A stretch of 64,000 nt of DNA from Stenotrophomonas rhizophila (GCF_000661955.1 NZ_CP007597.1:1109605-1173604), one strand, 5' to 3'. Shown: positions 1-7,942, counted from the stretch's first letter. Translations and numbers: made by a program. Notes: generated from the letters alone by a model not told the origin.

Positions 1-144
1 CGGTAGGCCAGGCCGGGCGCTGAGCACGCGCAGGTTGCAACGATTCCGACGCCTGGCCGGCCGCAGCCGTGGACGCCCGGGCGCCGACTCTGGCTACAAT
101 CAAATCATCCCGGTAGCTCCCGGGCGCTGACCAAGTGCCACACA

Positions 145-1035
145 GTGAAGATTCTCCTGACAGGAAGTTCAGGCCGGGTGGGGCGCGCGATCTTCGGCGC
201 GCTGTCCGCACGGCACGAGGTGGTCGGGGTTGACCGCAGCCCCTTCAACACCACCCGGCACGTGGCCGATATCACCGATATGCGCACGCTGCGCACGGCG
301 CTGGTGGGCGTGGATGCCGTGATCCACTGCGCAGCGCTGCACGCCCCGCACGTGGGGCTGATGCCCGACACCGAATTCCATCGCATCAATGTCGAAGGCA
401 CCCGCACCCTGGCGATGCTGGCCCGCGATGCCGGGGTGTCGCGCTTCGTGTTCACCAGCACCACCGCGCTGTACGGCCATGCGATCGTGCCCGGCCGCTG
501 CACGTGGATCGACGAGCGCACCCCGCCGCAACCGCGCACGGTCTACCACCGGTCAAAACTGGCGGCCGAGCACTGGCTGGAGGAGGCCGCCAGCCCCGCG
601 TTCCAGGTGCGGGTGATCCGGATGTCGCGGTGCTTCCCTGAAACCGCCCAGCGCATGCTGCTGTATCGCCTGCACCGTGGCATCGACGTGCGCGATGTGG
701 CCGATGCGCATGCGGCGGCCCTGCGTAACACCGGGCCGATGTTCCAGCGCTATATCGCCAGCGGCGCCACGCCGTTTGGCCCGGAAGACTGCGAACGGCT
801 GGTCAGTGACCCGCGCGCGGTGCTGGCGCGGCGCTGCGCGCAGTGGCTGGCCGAGTACGACCGCCGCGGCTGGGCGCTGCCGGTGATCGACCGCATCCAC
901 GACGCCACTGCGGCCAGCATCGGCCTGGGCTGGCGCAGCCAGCGCGGGCCGGAAGCGGTGCTGGCGCAGTTGGCCGAGCACTCCATCGAAGTGCTGCCGC
1001 ATCCGATGCGCGACGCAGACTGCACGGTGGACTGA
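145..1035 (+). CDS. NAD(P)-dependent epimerase/dehydratase family protein
   Basis: A 296-residue extended short-chain dehydrogenase. The N-terminus carries the Rossmann glycine motif (GSSGRVG, about residues 7-13) followed by an acidic beta-2 end (GVDRS). A YHRSK sequence near residue 134 matches the catalytic YxxxK. The substrate cannot be read from the sequence; relatives act on nucleotide sugars or similar carbonyl compounds. The start is GTG at 145, just ahead of the MKILLTGSSG strand, and no upstream start fits better. A TACAAT hexamer at 95-100 could be its -10 element, but I see no good -35. It converges with the S41 peptidase 10 bp downstream. The family is clear; the specific reaction is not. 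Confidence 0.8.
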   Translation: MKILLTGSSGRVGRAIFGALSARHEVVGVDRSPFNTTRHVADITDMRTLRTALVGVDAVIHCAALHAPHVGLMPDTEFHRINVEGTRTLAMLARDAGVSRFVFTSTTALYGHAIVPGRCTWIDERTPPQPRTVYHRSKLAAEHWLEEAASPAFQVRVIRMSRCFPETAQRMLLYRLHRGIDVRDVADAHAAALRNTGPMFQRYIASGATPFGPEDCERLVSDPRAVLARRCAQWLAEYDRRGWALPVIDRIHDATAASIGLGWRSQRGPEAVLAQLAEHSIEVLPHPMRDADCTVD

Positions 1036-1045
1036 CCGCCGCGGG

Positions 1046-2524
1046 TCAGTGCCGGGCCAGGTCCACGCCCACCGCATCCAGCACCCGCTGCGCGCGGGCG
1101 CGGGCCGATTCATTGGCGCGCATGTCGATGGGCAGGTCCGGCGAAATGCCGGCCACTTCGTCGCTGCCATCGGCGCGCAGGCGCACGCAGTTCGGAATGC
1201 GCATGCGCAGCTGCGCGTGCGGCAAGGTGCGCGGTGGCGGCGGGCTCATGAAGCCGCAGCCATAGCCGCCGGTGGTGCTACCGACCACGCGTGCGATGCT
1301 GTTGTCCTGCAGACGTGCGGCGAACATTTCTGCCGAAGAGGCGGTCTTCGCATCGGTAAGCACATACACCGGCCCCTGCCAGGCGGCCCAGTGCCGGCGC
1401 AGGTCCTGCGCCCAGTCCAGGCGGTGGGCAATCAGGAAATCGGGGATCGCGTCCACTGCCGGGGTGGCAAGGGGACCGCCCGAACTGCCGGCGGCGACCA
1501 GGTGCCGACAGGGCAGCGCCTGCCAGTCGCGCGGCGACTGCCACACCCACGTCATGTCGCAGGGCGACGCCTGCGTGGCGCGCAGGGACGCGGCGAAGCG
1601 GTCGCGCTGCTGGACCAGCAGCGGGCGCGCAGTGGCGTCGGGATGATGGTGGCGCAGGGCATCGTCGATGCGCTCGTACTGCTCCTGCAGGTAGTCGCGG
1701 CCGGCCGCCGACTGGCTGACCCACAGTGGCGCCGACTGCACCGGCGCGCCACTGAACAGGCGCGTGAGCGTGTCGCCGCTGTCGTCGCCGCCCGGGTTGG
1801 TGCCCACATCCACCAGCACCGCATCCACGCCCTGCTGCTGGAAGCGCCGCAGCGTGGCGGCGATCTCGGCCACCCACGCATCATTCAACGTGGCCCGCAT
1901 GTCGTTCACCGCGTCGGCATGCCGCAGTTGACCCCACAGGCGGTGGCACAGGCCGGGGTAACGCAGCGCATCGAATTCGTGCAGGCGCAGCAGACCCAGG
2001 CGGTGGCCATCGGCCAGCGCGATCACGCCGCTGCGCAGCGCCGGGTCAGCCCCACCGGCTGTGGCGTGGTAGCCGGGCAGGGCCTGCAGCGGCACGCTGT
2101 AGTCGTGCCGGCCTTCGTCCAGCACGCCCAGCGCCGCGCAACCGGTGGACGCATCCAGCGTGCGCGGGTCCACCGCGGCAGGGGCGGGTGCGGACGCGCC
2201 GGCTGCCTGCCGATCCAGCAGTTTCAGGTGGCCATCGTGAAACCCGGCCAGAAACGTGCGCAGTGCCTGTTCCGCCTGCGCATCGCTGTCGGCGGTGGCG
2301 ATGGCCTGCTGCGCATCGCGTTCGAGCGCGGGCAGGTCCACGCCGCTCTGCGCGGAGGCCACCCACGCCAGGTGCGCATAGTCGTCCTGCAAGGTCTGCT
2401 TCAGTACCGCCAGATCGCCGCGCCAGGCATCGCGATCAATGCCGGGGGCGGCGTGGCTGGCAAACGCCATCGACAGCGCCATGGCCATCAGCGCCCCTGC
2501 CTTCGGTGTGTGTCCTGCCGACAT
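1046..2524 (-). CDS. S41 family peptidase, exported
   Basis: A 492-residue protein with an N-terminal signal peptide (hydrophobic ALMAMALSMAFASHA, then APG). The C-terminal half has the features of a tail-specific (S41) protease: DVGTNPGGDDSGD resembles the conserved strand-turn, and TDAKTASSAEMFA carries the likely nucleophilic serine. It would act in the periplasm; the substrate is unknown. I chose the ATG at 2524 over a TTG 18 nt upstream because GGGAG lies 7 nt before it. No PDZ domain is obvious, so it resembles the interphotoreceptor retinoid-binding-protein-like members more than CtpA/Prc. It is transcribed alone, tail to tail with the epimerase gene. Confidence 0.8.
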   Translation of the reverse strand: MSAGHTPKAGALMAMALSMAFASHAAPGIDRDAWRGDLAVLKQTLQDDYAHLAWVASAQSGVDLPALERDAQQAIATADSDAQAEQALRTFLAGFHDGHLKLLDRQAAGASAPAPAAVDPRTLDASTGCAALGVLDEGRHDYSVPLQALPGYHATAGGADPALRSGVIALADGHRLGLLRLHEFDALRYPGLCHRLWGQLRHADAVNDMRATLNDAWVAEIAATLRRFQQQGVDAVLVDVGTNPGGDDSGDTLTRLFSGAPVQSAPLWVSQSAAGRDYLQEQYERIDDALRHHHPDATARPLLVQQRDRFAASLRATQASPCDMTWVWQSPRDWQALPCRHLVAAGSSGGPLATPAVDAIPDFLIAHRLDWAQDLRRHWAAWQGPVYVLTDAKTASSAEMFAARLQDNSIARVVGSTTGGYGCGFMSPPPPRTLPHAQLRMRIPNCVRLRADGSDEVAGISPDLPIDMRANESARARAQRVLDAVGVDLARH

Positions 2525-2703
2525 CGCCGTGCTCCCTGCCAAGGCGCTGCCTGCGCCTGCGAACCCCGATCCTAGCCAACCCGGCCCGGTGGCGAAAGCG
2601 CGCAGGGGCGCGGCATAACATTGGCCTCACATTGCCGTTCCACTGCCGGGCGCAGGTTGGAGGCGATGGAAAAGCTGGGGCCGTACTCCAGCGGAGCCGT
2701 GTG

Positions 2704-3180
2704 ATGTCGACGCACACCGTGAGCCGCCAACACTACATCCGCCTGCTCAACCGCATCATCGCGGTGGCGCACGACGGCCACGCCCTGCATGCCCGTGCTG
2801 TGGCCCGGACGCAGGGCGAGGATGCTCCGCTGTGCGCGGTGATGATGCGCATGGCCGGCTCAAGCGCGGCCATCATCGATACGCTTGGCAGGCACGTGCG
2901 TCAGGCCGGCGGGCGCCCCGCACGGCATGGCACCGTGCTCGGTGGCGTGCGCGCAGGCTTCGGCTGGTTGGGGACGGTGCTGGGGGATGCCGGCATCCAG
3001 TACGTCAGCCAGGGGCAGGCGTCACGGGCCCGGCTGATCCGCGTCCTGCAGGCTGCGTTGCACGACCAAACATTGCCGGGTGATGCACGGCAGGTGCTGG
3101 AAGAGATGGAGCGTCATGCGCAGCACGACTGGCAGCAACTGCATGGTCGGCTGAACGGTCTTCGCGCGCGCCAGGTGTAG
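2704..3180 (+). CDS. DUF2383/PA2169-like four-helix-bundle protein
   Basis: A 158-residue, mostly helical protein. Residues about 8-120 alternate amphipathic helices (for example HYIRLLNRIIAVAHDG and SRARLIRVLQAALHD) with the helix order and spacing of the DUF2383 (PA2169) family, which has a ferritin-like four-helix fold and unknown function. The ATG at 2704 begins MSTHTVSRQHY; the open frame extends upstream, but there it overlaps the divergent S41 peptidase gene, so the later start is preferred. The assignment rests on pattern resemblance only, so it is moderate. Confidence 0.6.
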   Translation: MSTHTVSRQHYIRLLNRIIAVAHDGHALHARAVARTQGEDAPLCAVMMRMAGSSAAIIDTLGRHVRQAGGRPARHGTVLGGVRAGFGWLGTVLGDAGIQYVSQGQASRARLIRVLQAALHDQTLPGDARQVLEEMERHAQHDWQQLHGRLNGLRARQV

Positions 3181-3263
3181 CGCTGCTCACCAGAAGGGGC
3201 CGGGAAGCGCCACCGGCAGCATGAGGCTGCGCGCAGCGCGCAGCCCCACTATGTGCGCCGCGG

Positions 3264-3419
3264 TTACTTCTGCTGCGGGTTCTTCGGGGCGTCTTTGTTG
3301 TCCTGTTGCTGCTTCTGCTGCTTGGCCAACGTGTCCTTGCGCTCCTGCTCCTTCTGCTGGTCGGTCTGCGCGGCGGCATTTTTCTGGACGTTGTTTTCGT
3401 TGTTCTGCATGGTGGACAT
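3264..3419 (-). CDS. small hydrophilic K/Q/N-rich protein, 51 aa
   Basis: A 51-codon gene. The product begins MSTMQNNENNVQK and ends APKNPQQK. It is almost entirely Gln, Asn, Lys, Asp, Glu and Ala, with no hydrophobic core, and is predicted to be disordered. GGAG lies 7 nt before the ATG at 3417-3419, a good ribosome-binding site; a second in-frame ATG lies three codons later. A/G-rich codons in this GC-rich genome give a composition unlike chance GC-rich reading frames. I do not recognise a family. Similar small polar proteins are often stress-linked, but nothing here shows that. It stands alone, convergent with the DUF2383-like gene. Confidence 0.65.
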   Translation of the reverse strand: MSTMQNNENNVQKNAAAQTDQQKEQERKDTLAKQQKQQQDNKDAPKNPQQK

Positions 3420-3644
3420 TGCGGTACTCCAGGACGACGTGATGTCGTGCGATCCACACTGGACCGGGTGCTGTTACGCAGCGGTCGCACTCGCATGAGG
3501 GTAGGGTCAGGGTGGCTGTGAGCATTGCCTGGCGTTCATGCGCGGTGTCGCGTTCATGTCCACGATCGATCTGTTTGTGCACACCCAACACGCGGCGGCG
3601 GGCGCACAATAGCGCGTCTTTTGCTGACTGTTGTTGGAGGTGCC

Positions 3645-4313
3645 ATGAACCGATTCGTCCTGCTGGGTGTGGGGGCGCTTGCGCTCGCGGCCTGTTCCAA
3701 ACCGGCCCCGTCCGATACCGCCGCGCCGGCGCAACCGCCCGCCGCCGCTACGCCTGCGCCGACACCAAGCGCGCCGGCCGCCGCGACCGATGCCACGTTA
3801 CAGCCGCCGTCGTTTGATTGCGCCAAGGCGCAGTCCGAGTCGGAGAAACTGGTCTGCGGTGACGCCCGCCTGGCCGCGCTCGACCGTCAGCTGGCCGCGC
3901 TCTACAAGCGCGTGCAGACCAGCCCGGATGAACTGGATATCGCCGCCGAGCAACGGGGCTGGGTCAAAGGCCGTGACGCCTGCTGGCAGGCGGTCGACCG
4001 GCACCGGTGCCTGATCGAGTCCTACCAGACCCGCATCGTTGAACTGAACATCGGCAATGGCGGCGTGCCCGCGCCCACGCCGGTGCACTACCAGTGCGAT
4101 GACGCCAGCAAGCCGGTCAGCGTGGTGTTCTACAACGAACTGGACCCGCAGGCCGCGGTGGTCAGCCTGGGCAAGGACCAGGCCATCGTGTTTCCGGCCC
4201 AGGCCGCAAGCGGCAGCCGCTACACCCGCGAAGGCGTGGAGTTCTGGGAACACCAGGGCGAGGCAACGCTGGACTTCTACGGCACCACGCTGAGCTGCAA
4301 GGCCGGCGGTTGA
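3645..4313 (+). CDS. lipoprotein with LprI-like (DUF1311) and MliC-like domains
   Basis: A 222-residue lipoprotein. The signal peptide ends in a lipobox (LALAAC, Cys at about residue 17) followed by a Pro/Ala linker. Residues about 60-135 match the LprI/DUF1311 pattern: spaced cysteines, CGDARLAALDRQLAALYK, then RDACW and HRCL. Residues about 150-222 match MliC (membrane-bound C-type lysozyme inhibitor): YQCDD, AIVFPAQAASGSRYT, then a Phe/Trp-rich strand and a final SCKAGG. Both domain types are reported as lysozyme inhibitors, so this is probably an outer-membrane-anchored defence against host or competitor lysozyme. The start at 3645 has GGAGG 4 nt upstream and begins the signal peptide; an upstream in-frame extension was rejected. 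Confidence 0.8.
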   Translation: MNRFVLLGVGALALAACSKPAPSDTAAPAQPPAAATPAPTPSAPAAATDATLQPPSFDCAKAQSESEKLVCGDARLAALDRQLAALYKRVQTSPDELDIAAEQRGWVKGRDACWQAVDRHRCLIESYQTRIVELNIGNGGVPAPTPVHYQCDDASKPVSVVFYNELDPQAAVVSLGKDQAIVFPAQAASGSRYTREGVEFWEHQGEATLDFYGTTLSCKAGG

Positions 4314-4323
4314 ACCCGGTGCG

Positions 4324-4989
4324 CTACCGCACCCGGCGGTAGCGCACTTCGTTCTGGCGGTCGCCCACTTCGGTGGTGACAAAGCCGTCCCGGCTCTGGT
4401 TGATGTCGAACACGCTGCTGCCCACGTTGAGCTGGCCGCCGTTGACCCACCCGCTCAGGTTCTGCCCGCGGGCCTGGGCAGACATGCGCCCGTCGCTGTC
4501 GATGCGCATGCGGATGTCGGCGCCGTAGATGGGGTTGTAGCCTTCGAACTCGCCCACCATCCAGCCCGGCACATAGGAGCTGTGGCGCGGCCCCTGGTAG
4601 GAGTCGTCGTCGTAGCGCTCGTCCTGCTTGTTGGCGTTGTGCACCAGCGCGCCAAGGATGGCCGCGCCGATCAGCACACCGGCGGCCACTTTGGCATCGT
4701 GGTTGTCGCCATGGTCGTCGCCGTCGTGCGAACCGCCGTCGTGTACGCGGAAGGTGGCGCGGCACCCGTCATCCACCCACACCTGGCGGCGGTCGTAATC
4801 CCAGCTTCGGCCTTGACGGCACTCGGCCCCGGACAAGGTGCGCTCCAGGCTGACGTAGCCGGCGCGGGGCAGCGTGCACGACTGGTAGCGGTTGTTGCGG
4901 CTTTCGCAGGTCACCACATCATCGGCGCGCGCGTCGGCCATCGACGCGGCAAACAACAGCGGAGCGGTCAGCAACAGGCGGATCTGCAT
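4324..4989 (-). CDS. DUF3011 domain-containing exported protein
   Basis: A 221-residue protein with a signal peptide (MQIRLLLTAPLLFAASMADA). Residues about 24-85 match DUF3011: CESRNNRYQSC, a TLSGAEC turn, GRSWDYDRRQVWVDDGCRA. A His/Asp-rich stretch (HDGGSHDGDDHGDNHDAK) and a glycine-rich hydrophobic segment (VAAGVLIGAAILGALV) follow, then a C-terminal beta-rich region. The function of DUF3011 is unknown; the His/Asp cluster could bind metal, which is inference only. The ATG at 4989 is preferred over one 33 nt upstream because it begins the signal peptide. It converges with the LprI/MliC gene, 10 bp apart. Confidence 0.75.
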   Translation of the reverse strand: MQIRLLLTAPLLFAASMADARADDVVTCESRNNRYQSCTLPRAGYVSLERTLSGAECRQGRSWDYDRRQVWVDDGCRATFRVHDGGSHDGDDHGDNHDAKVAAGVLIGAAILGALVHNANKQDERYDDDSYQGPRHSSYVPGWMVGEFEGYNPIYGADIRMRIDSDGRMSAQARGQNLSGWVNGGQLNVGSSVFDINQSRDGFVTTEVGDRQNEVRYRRVR

Positions 4990-5103
4990 GGTGTCGGTTC
5001 CGGTGGCAGGGAAGCTGTGCACCGCTGGCCCGGGCGGGCGCGACAGCGGGCTGTCGAGCCGGACGATGACAGTTGCCGATGAAAACCGGATGAAGACCGC
5101 CGA

Positions 5104-5505
5104 TCAGGCGGCCTGGCCGACGTCCTGCTGCTGGAAGCAGGCGCGGATGGCGTCCAGCAGTTCGCTCATCGAGTACGGCTTGGGCAGGAAGTGGATGCCC
5201 GGGCGCAGCTGCGGCAGGACGTCGGACGGTTCCAGTCCCGAGGTCACCAGCACCGGCAGGCTGGGCTGGTACTGCTTGATGCGGTGCGCCGCTTCGATGC
5301 CGCTCACCCCGCCCAAGCACACATCGGTGAAGACCAGGTCGAACCGTTCGCCGGCCTGCAGCAGGCCGAGCGCGGCTTCTGCCGAACTGACGGCGGCGAC
5401 ATCACAGGCCTGGCTTTCCAGCACCATGCGGCTGAGTTCGCGGGTTTCTTCGGTGTCTTCGATCAACAGCACGCGCGGTGCAACGTGGCGCTTGGACAGC
5501 AACAT
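5104..5505 (-). CDS. single-domain response regulator (receiver only)
   Basis: A 133-residue CheY-like receiver with no output domain. VLLIEDTEETR gives the acidic pocket, FTDVCLGGVSG the phospho-acceptor Asp at the end of beta-3, VLVTSG the conserved Thr/Ser, and FLPKPYS the conserved Lys. One acidic residue of the usual DD pair is kept as ED. No histidine kinase is adjacent, so its partner is unknown. The ATG at 5505 was chosen because the longer in-frame reading adds residues foreign to the fold. It could act by protein-protein contact or phosphate shuttling. Confidence 0.85.
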   Translation of the reverse strand: MLLSKRHVAPRVLLIEDTEETRELSRMVLESQACDVAAVSSAEAALGLLQAGERFDLVFTDVCLGGVSGIEAAHRIKQYQPSLPVLVTSGLEPSDVLPQLRPGIHFLPKPYSMSELLDAIRACFQQQDVGQAA

Positions 5506-5580
5506 GACGCAATGTTCCCTGGCAGTGGTTCGGAATGGCGCGCAAGTATGCGGCGGCACCGGGTGAGGGGATCGTGCACG

Positions 5581-5748
5581 TCAGGCGCGGCGGCATTCCG
5601 CGCGCTGTCGCCAGCGCCGCAGTGCCAGCAGGACCAGTGCCGCCAGCAGCGCGGCGGACAGCCGCAGGCTGTTGCCCTGCCAGCCGATCGCCGTGGTTTC
5701 GCTGACCTGCATGACGTTCCAGGCCATGTTCAGTGAGTCGTGGGGCAT
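5581..5748 (-). CDS. possible small single-pass membrane protein, 55 aa
   Basis: A 55-codon frame starting at the ATG at 5746-5748 (MPHDSLNMAWNV). The product has a polar N-terminal half, a hydrophobic helix (LSAALLAALVLLAL, about residues 30-44) and an Arg-rich end (RRWRQRAECRRA). That gives a plausible N-out membrane protein by the positive-inside rule. The ribosome-binding site is weak. It lies head to head with the zinc-ribbon gene and 75 bp downstream of the receiver-protein start, on the same strand. I do not recognise a family; chance coding in GC-rich DNA is possible. Confidence 0.45.
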   Translation of the reverse strand: MPHDSLNMAWNVMQVSETTAIGWQGNSLRLSAALLAALVLLALRRWRQRAECRRA

Positions 5749-5837
5749 AGGTCTGGGGGGACCCCGGTCATGCGCACGTTGCGCGGCGCTCAGGCGCGGC
5801 AGGGTAGAGTCGGGGTTTGAACCATGGAGCCGCGACG

Positions 5838-6131
5838 ATGCAATGCCCCGTATGCAAGACCCAGGCGCTGGTGATGTCCGAGCGCCAGGGCATCGAGATC
5901 GACTACTGCCCGCAGTGCCGCGGCGTGTGGCTGGACCGCGGCGAACTGGACAAGATCATCGAGCGCTCGACCGATGCGGCCGCCCCGGTACGGGCCGCCA
6001 CGCCGCCACCGCCGCCGCAGGCCGTGCAGCATCGCGATACCCGCCACCTGGGCCAGCAGCAGTACGGCGACCAGCACGGCTACCGCAAGAAGAAGAAAGA
6101 AGGCTTCCTGTCGGACCTGTTCGATTTCTGA
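5838..6131 (+). CDS. TFIIB-type zinc-ribbon protein
   Basis: A 97-residue protein. CPVCK (residues 3-7) and CPQCRGVWLDRGEL (about residues 24-37) form a four-cysteine zinc ribbon of the zf-TFIIB/YjdC-like type. A Pro-rich linker and a Lys-rich tail (YRKKKKEGFLSDLFDF) follow, ending in a conserved-looking DLFDF. Members are small cytoplasmic proteins of unknown role. The ATG at 5838 sits directly before the first Cys motif, as is usual in the family. It converges with the GNAT gene through a shared hairpin. Confidence 0.85.
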   Translation: MQCPVCKTQALVMSERQGIEIDYCPQCRGVWLDRGELDKIIERSTDAAAPVRAATPPPPPQAVQHRDTRHLGQQQYGDQHGYRKKKKEGFLSDLFDF

Positions 6132-6138
6132 GCCGGGT

Positions 6139-6164
6139 GCCGGCCCTGTCTGATCAGGGCCGGC
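6139..6164. terminator. shared hairpin between convergent genes
   Basis: A 10-bp perfect inverted repeat (GCCGGCCCTG / CAGGGCCGGC) with a 6-nt loop lies just after the zinc-ribbon gene and contains the stop codon of the convergent GNAT gene. No T-run follows on either strand, so termination strength is uncertain. Confidence 0.5.
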
Positions 6165-6666
6165 GCAGGATGAATTCCAGGTCGCGGCTGTCGCCCACCA
6201 CAAAGTAGTAGGTGCCGACCTGGACGCAGCCGTAGCGCGCATAGAAGCGCTGCGCGCCGAAGTTCTCCGACCACACGCCCACCCACAGGGTGCGGCGTGC
6301 CGGGTGATCCAGCCACTGCAGGAACGCCTCCATCAGGCGTGCACCGTGGCCACCGGACTGGTGGCTGGCCAGCACATACAAACGTTTGAGTTCGACGTCA
6401 CCGTCGACGGCATCGGCGTGCGCCAGGGTATTCGCACCGGCGGCCAGGTAGCCCACCGCGCGCCCGTCCTCTTCCAGCAGCCATACCGCACTGCGGGGAT
6501 CCTCCAGTTCGCGCCGCTGCGGTACCGGGCTGTAGTGCTCTTCCAGGAACGCGTGCAGGTCCTGCGGCGGGTAGGAATCGCCGAAGGTTTCGGTGTAGGT
6601 GGCGACGGCGATCGCCGACGCAGCCTGTGCATCGGCCGGGGTGGCGCGACGGATTTGCAGGGACAT
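6154..6666 (-). CDS. GNAT family N-acetyltransferase
   Basis: A 170-residue Gcn5-related acetyltransferase. IRRATPADAQAASAIAV is the first strand-helix. AVWLLEEDGRAVGYLAAG is motif D/A, and KRLYVLASHQSGGHGARLM contains the acetyl-CoA pyrophosphate loop (QSGGHG, the Q/RxxGxG/A signature). WSENFGAQRFYARYGC is motif B. The substrate (amine, peptide or antibiotic) cannot be told. I start it at the ATG at 6666 (MSLQIRRATP); the open frame continues upstream but without family features. Confidence 0.85.
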   Translation of the reverse strand: MSLQIRRATPADAQAASAIAVATYTETFGDSYPPQDLHAFLEEHYSPVPQRRELEDPRSAVWLLEEDGRAVGYLAAGANTLAHADAVDGDVELKRLYVLASHQSGGHGARLMEAFLQWLDHPARRTLWVGVWSENFGAQRFYARYGCVQVGTYYFVVGDSRDLEFILRRP

Positions 6667-6892
6667 GGCAGGGGGTGCACGGAAGGGGGTGGCAGCGTAC
6701 GCCATCCGGGGTGCCCCGGACAAAAACCGGGCGAGGATGGCGGAACCCTGGCCCCGGCGCATCACATCACTATCCGGGAGCGCCGCTGAGCACGGCACCC
6801 GGGTGTCGGGCAGGGCGCGCCGCTGTACGCGCGCGTCCTGTGACGCCCCGTTCGGGCCCGTCGGATCCGGCTTGCACCATCCCTGTTGTGTT
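6667..6892 (+). ncRNA. candidate small RNA ahead of an orphan terminator
   Basis: This 226-bp stretch has no convincing gene on either strand, yet it ends in a strong plus-strand intrinsic terminator (6893-6925), while both flanking genes run on the minus strand. It holds several local stem-loops, for example CCGGGG/CCCCGG at about 6707-6720 and a GTTC-loop hairpin at about 6848-6860. A plus-strand transcript is therefore likely. The 5' end is not resolved, and I see no clear -35/-10 pair. It does not match 6S, tmRNA, RNase P or SRP RNA motifs that I know. Confidence 0.35.
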
Positions 6893-6925
6893 GTCCCGGG
6901 CGCATGCCGCGCCCGGGACTTTTTT
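6893..6925 (+). terminator. intrinsic terminator, no upstream plus-strand gene
   Basis: An 11-bp perfect stem (GTCCCGGGCGC / GCGCCCGGGAC) with a 5-nt loop is followed by six T on the plus strand. On the minus strand the following bases are not T-rich, so it should stop plus-strand transcription only. Confidence 0.75.
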
Positions 6926-6940
6926 ACGCCGGTGCCGGCC

Positions 6941-7942
6941 TCAGAACCAGACGCGCACGCCGGCCACCCAGCGGGTATCACGCGCGCGCTCGCCGACGGC
7001 CTGGTGGTAATCGGCGGTATCGCCGAACAGGCGTTCGTGGCTGATGCCGATGTACGGCGCGAAACGCCGGTTGACCTCGTAGCGCAGGCGCAGCCCGGCT
7101 TCCACTTTGTTCAAGCCGCTGCCGGTGCCATGGCGCGGATCGTCCTTGGCCGCGAGCGTGGCCTCCAGCAACGGCTGCAGGATCAGGCGGTTGGTCAACA
7201 GCAGTTCGTACTCGATCTCGGCGCTGGCCATCACCTGACCCCCTTCGCCCACATAGGCGGTGGCCGAGGTCTCGAACTTGTACGGTGCCAGGCCCTGGAT
7301 GCCCAGCGCCGCCCACGTGCGCGAATCGCCGGGGCCGAGGTCCTGCTTGACGCCCACCAGCACATCCCACCACGGTGACACGCTGCGTCCGTACAGCACT
7401 TCGACATCGGCTGCTTCCGTACGCCCGCCGCTGCGCTCGCCTTCGCTGCGCACCCACACCCGGTGGATGTTGCCGCCGATCCAGCCGCTGGCTTCCCACG
7501 CCTGGCCGTTGCCGTGCTGGCCATCCCACTGCTCCAGGCGGTTGACCAGCAGCATGCTGTGGATCGTCGGCGGGTGTTCCATCGCACCATGTTCGATGGG
7601 CGGGAACGCGGCGAGGCGGTCGGCGGCGGTGACGGCGGGAATCGGCTCCCGCGGTTCGCTTGGCGCGGTCGTCTTGTGCGCGGCGTGGTCCATGCTGCCG
7701 TGGTCCATTTTTGAATGGTCCATCTGGCTGTGGTCCATGCTGCCGTGGTCCATTTTCGAATGGTCCATCTGGCTGTGATCCATGCTGCCGTGGTCGACCG
7801 GCGGATCCACCGGCATTTCCTTGGTGGCCGCGGGTGCAGCGGGGGTGCCGTGCGCATGCGACTGCGCCCAGGCCGGGGTGGTCAGCGCGATCAGCAGCGC
7901 GGCGGTGAGCAGGCGGCGGGTTGGCGTGGGGAAGCGGCTCAT
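6941..7942 (-). CDS. copB: copper resistance protein B (outer-membrane beta-barrel)
   Basis: A 333-residue CopB/PcoB family protein. A signal peptide (LLTAALLIALTTPAWA) is followed by a His/Met/Asp-rich copper-binding region with two full tandem copies of a 15-residue unit containing MDH triads (about residues 50-85). The C-terminal two thirds is the amphipathic beta-barrel, ending in ...VAGVRVWF with the terminal Phe typical of outer-membrane proteins. It is thought to sequester or export copper at the outer membrane with CopA. Its ATG at 7942 overlaps the copA stop by 4 nt (ATGA), so the two are translationally coupled. Confidence 0.93.
   Translation of the reverse strand: MSRFPTPTRRLLTAALLIALTTPAWAQSHAHGTPAAPAATKEMPVDPPVDHGSMDHSQMDHSKMDHGSMDHSQMDHSKMDHGSMDHAAHKTTAPSEPREPIPAVTAADRLAAFPPIEHGAMEHPPTIHSMLLVNRLEQWDGQHGNGQAWEASGWIGGNIHRVWVRSEGERSGGRTEAADVEVLYGRSVSPWWDVLVGVKQDLGPGDSRTWAALGIQGLAPYKFETSATAYVGEGGQVMASAEIEYELLLTNRLILQPLLEATLAAKDDPRHGTGSGLNKVEAGLRLRYEVNRRFAPYIGISHERLFGDTADYHQAVGERARDTRWVAGVRVWF
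7691..7795 (-). repeat. 45-bp tandem repeat inside copB
   Basis: Two full 45-bp units (7691-7735 and 7736-7780, differing at about two bases) plus a partial third unit encode the MDH-rich copper-binding repeats of CopB. The near identity at DNA level suggests recent duplication, with copy number likely to vary between strains. Confidence 0.85.
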
